This document shows positions 8,662 through 16,775 of a DNA stretch of 32,067 bases, in pieces. Made by a program: the position numbers and the translations under genes. Position 1 is the stretch's first letter; each line of letters opens with the position of its first letter. The stretch lies in assembly GCA_964555675.1 (NCBI GenBank), contig CAZKTU010000055.1, forward strand, positions 1 through 32,067, written 5' to 3'. The notes under the pieces are model-generated. The model made no database searches and was not told the origin of the DNA. It saw only the letters and a program-made list of their open reading frames with translations. Source of the DNA: CAIWXH01 sp964555675 (GTDB lineage: Bacteria > Chloroflexota > Chloroflexia > Chloroflexales > Chloroflexaceae).

Positions 8662-9615
8662 GTGCAAGTAACTCCCCCCGCGAGCGGCACGCTCGGAACT
8701 GAGGCCCGGCGGACGCCGCGCAGGCGCACCCGCTGGAACCGCGAAGCCTTCCATGGCTACGTATTCATGTCCCCGGCCATCCTCGGCCTGCTGATCTTTA
8801 CGCTCGGGCCGATCGTGGTCTCGCTGTACCTCAGCTTCACCGACTACAACATCATCACCGACCCCGAGTGGGTCGGCCTCGAGAACTACGTCACCATGTT
8901 CCAGGAGCGGCTGTTCTGGCAGGCGCTCAGGGTCAGCGCGATCTACTCGGTGGTGAGCGTACCCCTCGGCCTCGCCCTCTCGCTGGGCCTGGCGGTGTTG
9001 CTCAACCACGGCATGCGCGGGATCATGTTCTTCCGCTCGATCTACTACATGCCCACAGTGATCTCGGGCGTGGGCGTGGCCATGCTCTGGCGCTGGCTGT
9101 TCAACGCCGAGTTCGGCATCATCAACGTGCTGCTCGCCAAAGTTGGCATCCAGGGCCCGGCCTGGCTGATCGACCAGAACTGGGCCCTGAGCGCGCTGAT
9201 CATCACCAGCCTGTGGGGTCTGGGCGGCACCACGCTGATCTTCCTGGCCGGCCTGCAGGGCATCCCCCAGGAGCTGTACGAGGCCGCCGAGATCGACGGG
9301 GCGGGGCACTGGAGCCAGTTTCGCAGCATTACGCTGCCCCTGCTCTCGAACGTGACCTTCTTCAACCTGGTGCTCGGGATCATCGGGGCGCTGCAGGTCT
9401 TCACCGACGCCTTTGTGATCACCCGTGGCGGCCCGAACCACGCCACACTCTTCCTCTCGGTGTATCTCTACCAGCACGCCTTCCAGTACCTCAATATGGG
9501 CTACGCGGCGGCGATCGCCTGGTTTATGTTCATCATCGTGATGCTGCTGACCTTACTGGTCTTCAAGTCGTCGCCGCTGTGGGTCTACTACGAGAGCGAA
9601 CGTCAGGGGAGGTAA
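8662..9615 (+). CDS. Sugar ABC transporter permease, MalF-type
   Basis: This 317-residue inner-membrane permease of the carbohydrate uptake 1 (CUT1) family has an arginine-rich cytoplasmic N-terminus and about six membrane segments, the first being FMSPAILGLLIFTLGPIVV. The EAA loop that docks the ATPase reads YEAAEIDGAGHWSQFRSIT followed by LPLL. GTG 8662 was chosen because AGAGAGGAG (8645-8653) lies 8 nt upstream. An in-frame GTG at 8530 would overlap the promoter and cannot be the start. It is the first gene of the operon, and the next permease starts 3 nt after its stop. No ATP-binding subunit gene is nearby, so a shared MsiK-type ATPase elsewhere is inferred. Confidence 0.93.
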   Translation: MQVTPPASGTLGTEARRTPRRRTRWNREAFHGYVFMSPAILGLLIFTLGPIVVSLYLSFTDYNIITDPEWVGLENYVTMFQERLFWQALRVSAIYSVVSVPLGLALSLGLAVLLNHGMRGIMFFRSIYYMPTVISGVGVAMLWRWLFNAEFGIINVLLAKVGIQGPAWLIDQNWALSALIITSLWGLGGTTLIFLAGLQGIPQELYEAAEIDGAGHWSQFRSITLPLLSNVTFFNLVLGIIGALQVFTDAFVITRGGPNHATLFLSVYLYQHAFQYLNMGYAAAIAWFMFIIVMLLTLLVFKSSPLWVYYESERQGR

Positions 9616-9618
9616 CCA

Positions 9619-10494
9619 ATGGCCTCACAGCCCGCGTCCCTGCCCTTCTGGCGCACGCGCCGGGGCCAGCAGCGCCTGACCACGGCGGTGGTCCTGATCG
9701 CCCTCTGCCTCGGCGCGGTAGTGATTATGCTGCCCTTCTTCTGGATGCTCTCGACGGCGCTGAAACGGGCCGACCAGGTCTACCTCTCGCCGCCGGTCTG
9801 GCTGCCCTTCCCACCTCAGTTCGTGAACTTCTCCGAGGTGCTGACGCGGGTGCCCTTCTCGCGCTACGCCTTCAACACCTTCGTGATCGTGACCCTGGTG
9901 ATGATCGGCACGCTGCTCTCGTGCTCGTTCACCGCCTACGGTTTCGCGCGGCTGCGGGCCCCCGGCAGCAACTTCATCTTTATGCTGGTGCTCGGCACCC
10001 TGATGCTGCCCAGCGCGGTGACCCTGGTGCCGACCTACCTGATGTTCAACAGCCTGGGCTGGGTCGATACCTTCCTGCCTCTGATCGTGCCCTCGTTCTT
10101 CGGCAGCGCCTTCTTCATCTTCCTGCTGCGCCAGTTCTACATGACCATTCCGGTCGAGCTGGAGGACGCGGCCAAGATCGACGGGGCCAGCGTCTACCGG
10201 ATCTGGTGGAGCATCATGCTGCCCCTGAGCCAGCCGGTGCTGGCGACGGTGGCAGTCTTCACCTTCGTGGCCACCTATAACGACTTCTTCACCCCGCTGA
10301 TCTACCTCTCGAACGAGGACAACTACACGATCGCGGTGGCGCTCTCATTCTTCCAGGGCTCGCCGCGCATCGGCCCGCAGATGCACCTGCTGATGGCGGC
10401 GGTGACCATGTCGATCCTGCCGCCGCTGCTGCTCTTCCTGGCGGCGCAGCGCTACTTCGTGCGCGGGATCGTGATGAGCGGTATCAAGGGGTAG
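9619..10494 (+). CDS. Sugar ABC transporter permease, MalG-type
   Basis: This 291-residue permease pairs with the preceding MalF-type protein to form the membrane channel. It has about six membrane segments, from VVLIALCLGAVVIMLPFFW near residue 30 to the hydrophobic helix before AAQRYFVRGIVMSGIKG. The EAA loop is ELEDAAKIDGASVYRIWWS, followed by IMLPLSQP. The ATG follows GGGGAGG, which overlaps the stop of the upstream gene, so translational coupling is likely. The C-terminal RGIVMSGIKG is typical of CUT1 MalG-like proteins. Confidence 0.94.
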   Translation: MASQPASLPFWRTRRGQQRLTTAVVLIALCLGAVVIMLPFFWMLSTALKRADQVYLSPPVWLPFPPQFVNFSEVLTRVPFSRYAFNTFVIVTLVMIGTLLSCSFTAYGFARLRAPGSNFIFMLVLGTLMLPSAVTLVPTYLMFNSLGWVDTFLPLIVPSFFGSAFFIFLLRQFYMTIPVELEDAAKIDGASVYRIWWSIMLPLSQPVLATVAVFTFVATYNDFFTPLIYLSNEDNYTIAVALSFFQGSPRIGPQMHLLMAAVTMSILPPLLLFLAAQRYFVRGIVMSGIKG

Positions 10495-10557
10495 CGGCGG
10501 GGCCGCTCCCAGCAGTTCCTTCCCTGGCACAAGCACCCCACAAAGGAGACGGAAACA

Positions 10558-11937
10558 ATGTCGAAGCCGACAAACCCCCAGGCAACGCCGATCAGCCGAC
10601 GCCAGTTCCTGCGCGGCGCCACCCTCGGCGCCGCAGGCCTCGTCCTCGCCGCATGCGGCGCCAGCCAGGGCCAGGCCCCGGCCCCGGCGGCCGATAGCGC
10701 TGCGACGACCGCCCCCGCCCAGACCAGCGGCGAGCCGCTGAAGATCCGCGGCATGATGTGGCAGAACAGCCCCGTGCTCGACGAGAACTTCAAGCTGCGC
10801 GCCCAGATGTTCAACGAGCTCCACAAGGGCACCTACGAGATCGACCTGCAGCTGCTCCCCTATGACCAGTACTGGTCCAAGCTCGACCTGGCCTACGGCG
10901 CCAAGGACCCGATCGACGTCTATATGTGGGACGTGCAGGCTTACACGCACCACAAGAATGGGCTGCTGCGCAACCAGCAGGCCGACTTCGATAAGGTCCC
11001 CGCGTTCGCCGACGCGACCCAGTACCCGCTCGAGCTCTATGACTACTGGCGCTTCGACGGCACCAATATGTATGGCATGCCCGAGAATATCCAGATGATG
11101 GCGCTGTACTACAACAAGGATATCTTCGACAAGGCCGGGATCGCCTACCCCGACTCGACCTGGACCTACGATAAGGTGCTCGAGGTCGCGCGCGAGCTGA
11201 CGATCGTCGAGGGCGGCGAGACGGTGCAGTGGGGCTGGGACAAGGGCGCCCTGGGCGCCTGGTGGGGCGCGCAGACCTTCGGCTGGGCCTCGGGCACAGC
11301 CTTCTTCGACAAGGTGATCGAGCCCACCAAGTTCACCGTGAGCGACCCGCGCAACATCGAGGGCATGCAGTGGCTCAACGACATGGTCTACAAGCATAAG
11401 GTCGCCCCCGACGCCACCCAGGCCGCCGCGATCGCCCAGGACGTGTCGCTGTTCCAGACCGGCAAGCTGGCCATGGTCGCCGACGGCAGCTGGTACATGT
11501 CGAGCAATACCAACTCGGCCTTCAAGTGGGACATGGCCCCGCTGCCGATCTGGAAGACCGAGCGGGCCCTGCCCTTCTGGTTCGGCGGCTGGGTGATCGC
11601 CAACGACTCGAAGGCCAGCGAGGCCGCCGTCGCCTGGGCCACCTGGTCGGCCACCGACTACCAGAAGGAACTGGTCAAGAACCGCGACTGGATTCCGATC
11701 CGCAGGGCCGAGCGCGAGGACCCGGCCTACCTCTCGGGCCTGCCCGCCGGCTTCAAGTCGGTGATCGATACGATCAGCGACGCCCGGATCGGCGACCTCT
11801 ACCACGGCAAGTCGGCCCAGCTGGTCAACGAGATCATGGGGCCCATCCTCGGCGAGGTCTTCAACAACAACGTCACCCCCGAGGCCGGGGCCGCCGATAT
11901 CGACGCCAAGGCCAACGAGCTGCTGGCCAAGGGCTAG
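10558..11937 (+). CDS. Sugar-binding lipoprotein of ABC transporter, Tat-type signal
   Basis: This 459-residue extracellular solute-binding protein (SBP family 1, MalE-like) captures the sugar for the two upstream permeases. The leader has a twin-arginine motif SRRQFLRG (Arg14-Arg15), a short hydrophobic run and a lipobox LAAC ending at Cys33, so it is predicted to be folded before export by Tat and then lipid-anchored. An Ala/Pro/Thr-rich linker follows to about residue 57. AAAGGAG precedes the ATG at a spacing of about 10 nt. It is the third gene of the operon, unlike the usual order where the binding protein comes first. A strong hairpin lies just after its stop. The ligand cannot be read from sequence. 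Confidence 0.93.
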   Translation: MSKPTNPQATPISRRQFLRGATLGAAGLVLAACGASQGQAPAPAADSAATTAPAQTSGEPLKIRGMMWQNSPVLDENFKLRAQMFNELHKGTYEIDLQLLPYDQYWSKLDLAYGAKDPIDVYMWDVQAYTHHKNGLLRNQQADFDKVPAFADATQYPLELYDYWRFDGTNMYGMPENIQMMALYYNKDIFDKAGIAYPDSTWTYDKVLEVARELTIVEGGETVQWGWDKGALGAWWGAQTFGWASGTAFFDKVIEPTKFTVSDPRNIEGMQWLNDMVYKHKVAPDATQAAAIAQDVSLFQTGKLAMVADGSWYMSSNTNSAFKWDMAPLPIWKTERALPFWFGGWVIANDSKASEAAVAWATWSATDYQKELVKNRDWIPIRRAEREDPAYLSGLPAGFKSVIDTISDARIGDLYHGKSAQLVNEIMGPILGEVFNNNVTPEAGAADIDAKANELLAKG

Positions 11938-11944
11938 AGGTAGC

Positions 11945-11985
11945 GGCAGGCCTGGGGGCGGGCATAGCCCACCCCCAGGCCTGCC
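11945..11985 (+). terminator. Strong intra-operon hairpin
   Basis: A 14-bp perfect stem (GGCAGGCCTGGGGG pairing with CCCCCAGGCCTGCC) continues through one mismatch into four more pairs around an ATA loop. No U-tract follows, and the next gene of the operon starts 17 nt later. It is more likely a partial terminator or 3' stabiliser that keeps binding-protein mRNA in excess than a full stop. Confidence 0.65.
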
Positions 11986-12002
11986 CATGAAGCGAAATAC
12001 CG

Positions 12003-13985
12003 ATGACAACCTCCTGGTCCGTCGCCGCAGGCGGCGCGACTTGTCACGTCGCGCTCGTCGACGGTACGCTCACCTGGCGCCTCGCGGGCAGCGCGCCCGG
12101 CCTCGACAGCGCCCCCGCCCCCCTCTCGCCCCTCGTCGTCGACGGCCAGGCCCTACGCTGGGAGCAGGCGCGCCAGCTCGCGCTCGAGGAGGCGCCGAAC
12201 GGCCTCCGCACCCTGACGATCGAGGCGAGCAGCGGCGCGCTCACGCTCGTCCAGCAGATCGAGCTCTACCCCGACCGGCCCTTCGTGCGCCTCTCGGCGA
12301 CGCTCATCAACGGCGGCGCCACGCCGGTGCGCGTGGATGGCTGCGAGCTGCTGGCCCTCGATGTGCCCCAGGCCCCGCTCTACATGTTCCACGTCGACCA
12401 GTTCAGCTGGGCCTACAGGCGCGACTTCTTCACCGAGCACCAGGCCCAGGTCTGGCCCAACCGCACCCCCCTCGAGGTGCGCATGGGCTCGTTCCCCTCG
12501 CACCACAACGGCCCCTCCAGCTGCGCCTGGTTCGCCCTGCGCCCGCCGCCCCACGACTACGACGACGAGCGGCCGCCCCACCAGGGCCCCGGCCTGGTCT
12601 GCGGGATCGAGTTCAACGGCAAGAGCCGCCTGCTCGCCTGGGCAACCCCGCAGACCAGCTCGTTCCGCAGCAGCATCGAGGGGCTCGCCCACACCCTCGC
12701 CCCCGGCGCCAGCTTCGCAGTGCCGGCCGTCTTCCTCGGGCGCTACCACGGCGACTGGGACGAGGCCGGTTATGTCACGCAGCGCTTCGCCGAGCAGTAT
12801 GTTCACCCGCCGCGCCCCGACGACCGCTACCCCTGGGTTCAGTACAACTCCTGGAAGTACGGCCAGGCGATCGACGAGGCTCAGCAACTCGCGGTGATCG
12901 ACCGCTGCGCCGAGCTGGGCGTCGAGCTGGTGGTGCTCGACCTGGGCTGGGCCCGCGCGATCGGCGACTGGCGGCCCGACCCGCAGAAGTTCCCGCGCGG
13001 CCTGCGCCCCCTCACCGAGCGCGCCCGCTCGTACGGCATGCGCTTCGGCGTGCACATGGCCCTGGCCCAGTGCAGCTTCGAGGCGCCCGTGGCGAAGGAG
13101 CACCCCGAGTGGCTGGCCGGCGACTACGACGACTACTTTGCCGCGGGCTTCCTCTGCCTCGCCCACCAGCCCTGCCGCGAGTGGCTCACCGGCGAGATCC
13201 TGCGCCTGCTGAACGAAGAGCAGATCGACTATATCATTCAGGACGGCGAGGATATGGTCAAGCTGTGCCGGCGCAGCGACCACAGCCACGACCCCGGCGA
13301 CAGCAACTACAGCGGCTCGCAGCTGGGCATCGACCTGCTGATCGAGACCCTGCGCCGCGAGCGCCCCGGCCTGGTCCTCGAGAACTGCGAGGACGGCGGC
13401 TGTATGCTGACCTACAAGATGGCGCGTTTGTACCACACCAGCATCACCGTCGACAATATCAACGCCTACGCCACCCGCCAGGGGGTCTTCGGCGCCTCGT
13501 ACCCCTTCTCGCCCCGCTACAGCGTGCGTTATATGGAGGATGACCCGACCCCCTATACGCTCACCAGCTCGATCTTCGGCGGGCCGCTGATCTTTATGCA
13601 GCGCATCGGCGACTGGGACGCCCAGCAGATGGCCGATACGAAGGCGGCGATCGGGCAGTACAAGGCCCTGCGCGGCCTCATCCGCGACGCGAAGATTATC
13701 CACCTGCGCCGCCCGCAGGCCAATATCGAGGGCGGCGGCTGGGGCTGGGACGCCATCCAGGCCGTCGCGCCCGACCAGGCGCGCAGTGTGGTGATGGTCT
13801 ACCGCGCCCAGGGCGACCGCCCCGAGCGCACCATTCGCCCGCGCGGCCTGCTGCCCGAGGCCACTTACACAGTCGAGCTGGACGGGGCGGTCAGCCAGCG
13901 CTCGGGCGCCTCGCTCGCCGGCGAGGGCCTCAGCGTGGCTCTGCCCGAGTTCGGGGCCGCGATTATCAAGCTCGAGCGGGTCTGA
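12003..13985 (+). CDS. Divergent GH36-like (clan GH-D) glycosidase
   Basis: This 660-residue protein has GH36 architecture: an N-terminal beta domain (about 1-270), a TIM barrel and a C-terminal beta domain. The first barrel strand carries VQYNSWKYG (~279-287), followed by VVLDLGWARAIGDW (~310-323). The strand-4 nucleophile candidate is Asp414 in YIIQDGED, where ordinary GH36 enzymes have KxDFN. ENCEDGG (~460) follows, and the acid/base candidate is Asp484 in TVDNINAY. The 70-residue spacing between the two Asp equals that in the alpha-galactosidase at 6466. The catalytic pair is therefore kept while the substrate pocket differs, so specificity may not be alpha-galactoside. The ATG has only a weak ribosome site. 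The gene sits 16 nt before the mutarotase-like gene in the same operon. Confidence 0.8.
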   Translation: MTTSWSVAAGGATCHVALVDGTLTWRLAGSAPGLDSAPAPLSPLVVDGQALRWEQARQLALEEAPNGLRTLTIEASSGALTLVQQIELYPDRPFVRLSATLINGGATPVRVDGCELLALDVPQAPLYMFHVDQFSWAYRRDFFTEHQAQVWPNRTPLEVRMGSFPSHHNGPSSCAWFALRPPPHDYDDERPPHQGPGLVCGIEFNGKSRLLAWATPQTSSFRSSIEGLAHTLAPGASFAVPAVFLGRYHGDWDEAGYVTQRFAEQYVHPPRPDDRYPWVQYNSWKYGQAIDEAQQLAVIDRCAELGVELVVLDLGWARAIGDWRPDPQKFPRGLRPLTERARSYGMRFGVHMALAQCSFEAPVAKEHPEWLAGDYDDYFAAGFLCLAHQPCREWLTGEILRLLNEEQIDYIIQDGEDMVKLCRRSDHSHDPGDSNYSGSQLGIDLLIETLRRERPGLVLENCEDGGCMLTYKMARLYHTSITVDNINAYATRQGVFGASYPFSPRYSVRYMEDDPTPYTLTSSIFGGPLIFMQRIGDWDAQQMADTKAAIGQYKALRGLIRDAKIIHLRRPQANIEGGGWGWDAIQAVAPDQARSVVMVYRAQGDRPERTIRPRGLLPEATYTVELDGAVSQRSGASLAGEGLSVALPEFGAAIIKLERV

Positions 13986-14000
13986 GCCAGAGAGGTGCGT

Positions 14001-14978
14001 ATGGCCCGGCAAAGCGCCACGATCGACACCAACTGGAGCTATCACGGCTTCCGCGCAATCGTGCTGGAGAACCGCCACCTGCGGGCGGTGATCTTGCCCG
14101 AGCTGGGCGCGAAAGTCTGGTCGCTGGTCGACAAGGCCGCCGACCGCGAGACGCTCTGGCATAACCCGCGCCTGCCGCCGCGGCCCGTGCACTACGGCGC
14201 CACCTACGACGACTGGTTCTGCGGCGGATGGGACGAGCTGTTCCCCAACGATGCCCCGACGACGGCGGCCGGCGAGCCCTACCCCGACCACGGCGAGCTC
14301 TGGTCGATGCCGTTCAGCTGGGAGGCGAGCTCAGAGGGCGGCGCGGTCAGCCTGCGCCTGTGGCGCTCCGGCGTGGTGACCAACACCCGCGTCGAGAAGC
14401 GCATCACCCTGGAGGCCGACGAGCCGCTGCTGCGCTTCGGCTACCGCATCGGCAACGCCGGCCCGGCCCCGCTCGACTATCTCTGGAAGCTCCACCCCGC
14501 CCTCAACGTCACGCCGGCCTCACGCATCGACCTGCCGGCCGGGCGCGTGCTGGTCGACCCGGGCTTCCGCGACCGGCTCGCGCTCGATTCGTTCGAATGG
14601 CCCCACGCGGGCGCGCTGGACGTCAGGCAGGTCCCCCCGCAGGAAGCAGCTACCTGCGACTTCTACTACGCGGTCGAGCTCGACGCGGGCTGGTGCGCCC
14701 TGACCGATACGGCGGCCCGGGCCGGCTTCGGGCTGGTCTTCGACCCGGCGGTCTTTCGCTCGGTCTGGGTCTTCGGGGCCTACGGCGGCTGGCGCGGGCT
14801 CTACACCGCCATCCTCGAGCCCTGCACCGGCTACCCCTACCGCCTCGAGGAGGCGATCGCCCAGGGCACGGCCAGCAGGCTCGCGGCGGGCGCGACCCTG
14901 GAGACCGAGGTGGTCGCGGTGCTCTACCGCGGCGTGGAGGCGGTGACGCGCATCAGCGAGCACGGGGAGGTCACGTGA
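14001..14978 (+). CDS. Aldose 1-epimerase (mutarotase)-like protein
   Basis: This 325-residue protein has a galactose-mutarotase-like beta-supersandwich. Recognisable elements are LRAVILPELGAKVWSLVDK near the N-terminus, DHGELWSMPF, LWKLHPALNV (a probable catalytic His) and ILEPCTGYPY (a probable catalytic Glu). Such proteins interconvert alpha and beta anomers of free sugars. The family also contains DUF5107-type members of unknown substrate, so the exact reaction is uncertain. ATG 14001 was chosen over GTG 13995 because AGAGAGG (13989-13995) lies 5 nt upstream of the ATG and would overlap the GTG. Its stop overlaps the start of the next gene by 4 nt (GTGA), so the two are translationally coupled. 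Mutarotation just before a dehydrogenase would suit oxidation of one anomer. Confidence 0.75.
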   Translation: MARQSATIDTNWSYHGFRAIVLENRHLRAVILPELGAKVWSLVDKAADRETLWHNPRLPPRPVHYGATYDDWFCGGWDELFPNDAPTTAAGEPYPDHGELWSMPFSWEASSEGGAVSLRLWRSGVVTNTRVEKRITLEADEPLLRFGYRIGNAGPAPLDYLWKLHPALNVTPASRIDLPAGRVLVDPGFRDRLALDSFEWPHAGALDVRQVPPQEAATCDFYYAVELDAGWCALTDTAARAGFGLVFDPAVFRSVWVFGAYGGWRGLYTAILEPCTGYPYRLEEAIAQGTASRLAAGATLETEVVAVLYRGVEAVTRISEHGEVT

Positions 14979-15748
14979 GCGGAATATGCTCTGGCAAGGT
15001 GGCCCTGGTCACCGGCGCCGCCAGCGGGATCGGCAGGGCTACGGCCTTCGCCCTGGCCCGCGAGGGCGCGGCGGTGATGATCGCCGACATCCAGCGCGCG
15101 GCGGGCGAGGCCACGGCTGCGGCGCTCAACGCAAGCGGCGCCCAGGCCAGCTTCGTCGCGGCCGACATCACCCGCGACGCCGAGGCCATGGTCGCGGCGA
15201 CGGTCGAGCGCTTCGGCCGGCTCGATATCATGGTCAATAACGCCGGGGTCTTCTACCTGGCCGACTTCCTCGAGGCCCCCTTCGAGGAGTGGCGCCGGGC
15301 GGTGGACGTGATGTACTTCGGCACCTACCACTGCGCGCGGGCCGCCGCGCAGCAGATGGTCCGGCAGGGGGGCGGCGGGCGCATGGTCAACATCTCGTCG
15401 GTGAACGCCTTTCTCGGCGCGGCCCAGTCGTCGCACTACAACAGCGCCAAAGGCGCGATCGACCAGCTCACCCGCTGCCTGGCGGTCGAGTTGGCGCCCC
15501 ACGCCATCCTGGTCAACGGCGTCGCCCCCGGCTTCGTCGACACGCCCATGGCCGTGATCGACGGCGTGAGCGAGCACGACATGCCCGACTTCAAGGCTTT
15601 TTATGTCGAGCGGCGGCGCATCCCGCTGGCCCGCCCGGCCCAGCCTGAGGAGATCGCCGAGGCGGTGGTCTTCCTCGCCTCCGAGCGCTGCACCTACATC
15701 AATGGCCACACGATCGTCGTCGACGGCGGGCTGACCGCGACGTTTTAG
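14975..15748 (+). CDS. SDR-family NAD(P)-dependent oxidoreductase
   Basis: This 257-residue classical short-chain dehydrogenase has a cofactor motif TGAASGIG (residues 13-20), Asp38 at the end of beta-2 (favouring NAD over NADP), NNAG (88-91), the catalytic Ser of NISS (~141) and Tyr155-x3-Lys159 (YNSAK). The C-terminus ends with the usual GHTIVVDGG. The GTG start overlaps the stop of the mutarotase-like gene (GTGA), with GGGGAGG 4 nt upstream. As last gene of a sugar-uptake operon it probably oxidises a sugar or polyol; a galactose or glucose dehydrogenase role is an inference. An inverted repeat downstream separates it from the convergent iclR gene. Confidence 0.9.
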   Translation: MSGICSGKVALVTGAASGIGRATAFALAREGAAVMIADIQRAAGEATAAALNASGAQASFVAADITRDAEAMVAATVERFGRLDIMVNNAGVFYLADFLEAPFEEWRRAVDVMYFGTYHCARAAAQQMVRQGGGGRMVNISSVNAFLGAAQSSHYNSAKGAIDQLTRCLAVELAPHAILVNGVAPGFVDTPMAVIDGVSEHDMPDFKAFYVERRRIPLARPAQPEEIAEAVVFLASERCTYINGHTIVVDGGLTATF

Positions 15749-15768
15749 CGGGGCCAGGTTGCAGACCC

Positions 15769-15854
15769 GCCCGGTTGCGACCAAGGACGAAAGACCAAAG
15801 ACCAACAGCGCAGACACCAGCCCGGCCTTGGTCCCTGGTCCTTGGTCCTTGGTC
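15769..15854. repeat. Dispersed repeat copy B forming an inverted repeat between convergent genes
   Basis: Positions 15769-15805 match copy A (6350-6386) at 36 of 37 bases. The GACCAAG-rich part (15779-15805) pairs with 15828-15854, which is built from 7-nt GGTCCTT units, at 23 of 27 positions, leaving a 22-nt loop. It lies between the SDR stop (15748) and the iclR stop (15886) and could end transcription from both sides. Confidence 0.75.
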
Positions 15855-15885
15855 AGAACTGGCAAAAGGCTTGTCGCTGGCAGAA

Positions 15886-16692
15886 CTAACGGCTCCGATA
15901 GGCCTCGGGGTGGAAGCCCAGGATGGCCGAGAGGCGTCTGGCCTGGGTCTGTACCAGGGCCAGCAGCTCGTCGCGGCGAGAGGGGGTGAAGCGCACACTC
16001 GGCACCGAGATGCTCATGCCGGCGATGATGCTGCCGTCCGCACCGTAGACCGGGGCGGCCACGCAGCAGAGCCCGGGGGTGGATTCTTCGAAGTCCAGGG
16101 CGTAGCCGCGCGAGCGGATGGCCGCCACCTCGGCGCGTAGGGTCTCGGGGTCGGTGATGGTCTTGGGGGTCAGGGCCATGAGTGGTCGACCGGCCGGGAA
16201 GCGCTCGGCCAGAGCGTCGTCGTCGAGGACCGAGAGCAAGATCTTGCCGACGCCCGTGCCATAGGCCGGGAAGCGTTTGCCGACCGCCGAGACCATGCGG
16301 ATGGTGCGCGTCCCCTCCTCCTTGACCACATACAGCACATCGGCCCCGTCGAGCACCGCCAGATGCACGGTCTCATCGCAGGTGCGGGCTACCTCCGATA
16401 CAACTGCCTGGCCGTCGGTAATCAGGTCGGTACTGGAGATATATGCGCTGCCGATTTCGAAGAGCGCCGGCCCGAGCCGATAGCTGCGCTCGCGCCGGCC
16501 CTGGCGCAAGTAGCCGCGCTTCACCAGGGTCATCAGCAGCGCGTGGGCGCTACTTTTGGGCAGCTCGAGCTGGGCGCAGATCTCAGAGAGCGAGAGCCCG
16601 CTCGGGTGCTGCACGAGCAGTTCGAAGATATCCAGCACGCGCAGCGCCGACTTCACACCGTTGTGGGTTGGCTCATCCTGGTGCATAATCAT
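15886..16692 (-). CDS. IclR-family transcriptional regulator
   Basis: This 268-residue regulator has an N-terminal winged helix-turn-helix (about 14-70; LSLSEICAQLELPKSSAHAL) and a C-terminal IclR effector domain (about 80-260; GVGKILLS, FEESTPGLCCVAAPV, GMSISVP). IclR proteins bind as dimers to short palindromes and respond to small carbon metabolites. The TTCACA-NN-TGTGAA palindrome 14 nt upstream of its ATG overlaps its predicted transcription start, so it is likely self-repressed. The same palindrome precedes the transporter operon, which makes that operon its probable target. Start ATG 16692 has no clear ribosome site; ATG 16686 is an alternative. It is divergent from the zinc dehydrogenase gene. 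Confidence 0.92.
   Translation of the reverse strand: MIMHQDEPTHNGVKSALRVLDIFELLVQHPSGLSLSEICAQLELPKSSAHALLMTLVKRGYLRQGRRERSYRLGPALFEIGSAYISSTDLITDGQAVVSEVARTCDETVHLAVLDGADVLYVVKEEGTRTIRMVSAVGKRFPAYGTGVGKILLSVLDDDALAERFPAGRPLMALTPKTITDPETLRAEVAAIRSRGYALDFEESTPGLCCVAAPVYGADGSIIAGMSISVPSVRFTPSRRDELLALVQTQARRLSAILGFHPEAYRSR
16661..16689 (+). promoter_or_regulatory. Possible promoter of zinc dehydrogenase gene
   Basis: TTGTGG (16661-16666) and CATAAT (16684-16689) are separated by 17 nt on the plus strand. They lie within the start of iclR and upstream of the shared palindrome, which would then also control the dehydrogenase. The hexamers are only moderate matches. Confidence 0.35.
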
Positions 16693-16705
16693 ACCGATAA
16701 ACGTG

Positions 16706-16721
16706 GTTCACAAATGTGAAC
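16706..16721. promoter_or_regulatory. Operator-like palindrome at iclR promoter
   Basis: GTTCACAAATGTGAAC is a perfect 16-bp inverted repeat (7-2-7). It covers the predicted iclR transcription start just downstream of its -10 box and lies in the divergent region with the dehydrogenase gene. Its 14-bp core differs from 8576-8589 only in the first of the two central bases. Confidence 0.75.
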
Positions 16722-16722
16722 A

Positions 16723-16751
16723 AGCATAGCAGCGGGGCGGGCCGGTGTCAA
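16723..16751 (-). promoter_or_regulatory. Sigma70-like promoter of iclR
   Basis: On the minus strand TTGACA (16751-16746) and TATGCT (16728-16723) are spaced by 17 nt. The predicted start near 16716 falls within the 16-bp palindrome, a layout expected for autorepression. Confidence 0.75.
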
Positions 16752-16775
16752 GCCGCTGCAAGAGGGGTCTCGACG

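Noticed and set aside
12153..14291. 712-codon open frame on the minus strand opposite the GH36-like gene
   Set aside because: Shadow of the plus-strand genes, Val/Ala/Gly/Asp-rich with no recognisable motif.
15749..15885. Short open frames in the repeat between SDR and iclR genes
   Set aside because: They are translations of GACCAAG/GGTCCTT repeats, lack ribosome sites and resemble no protein.
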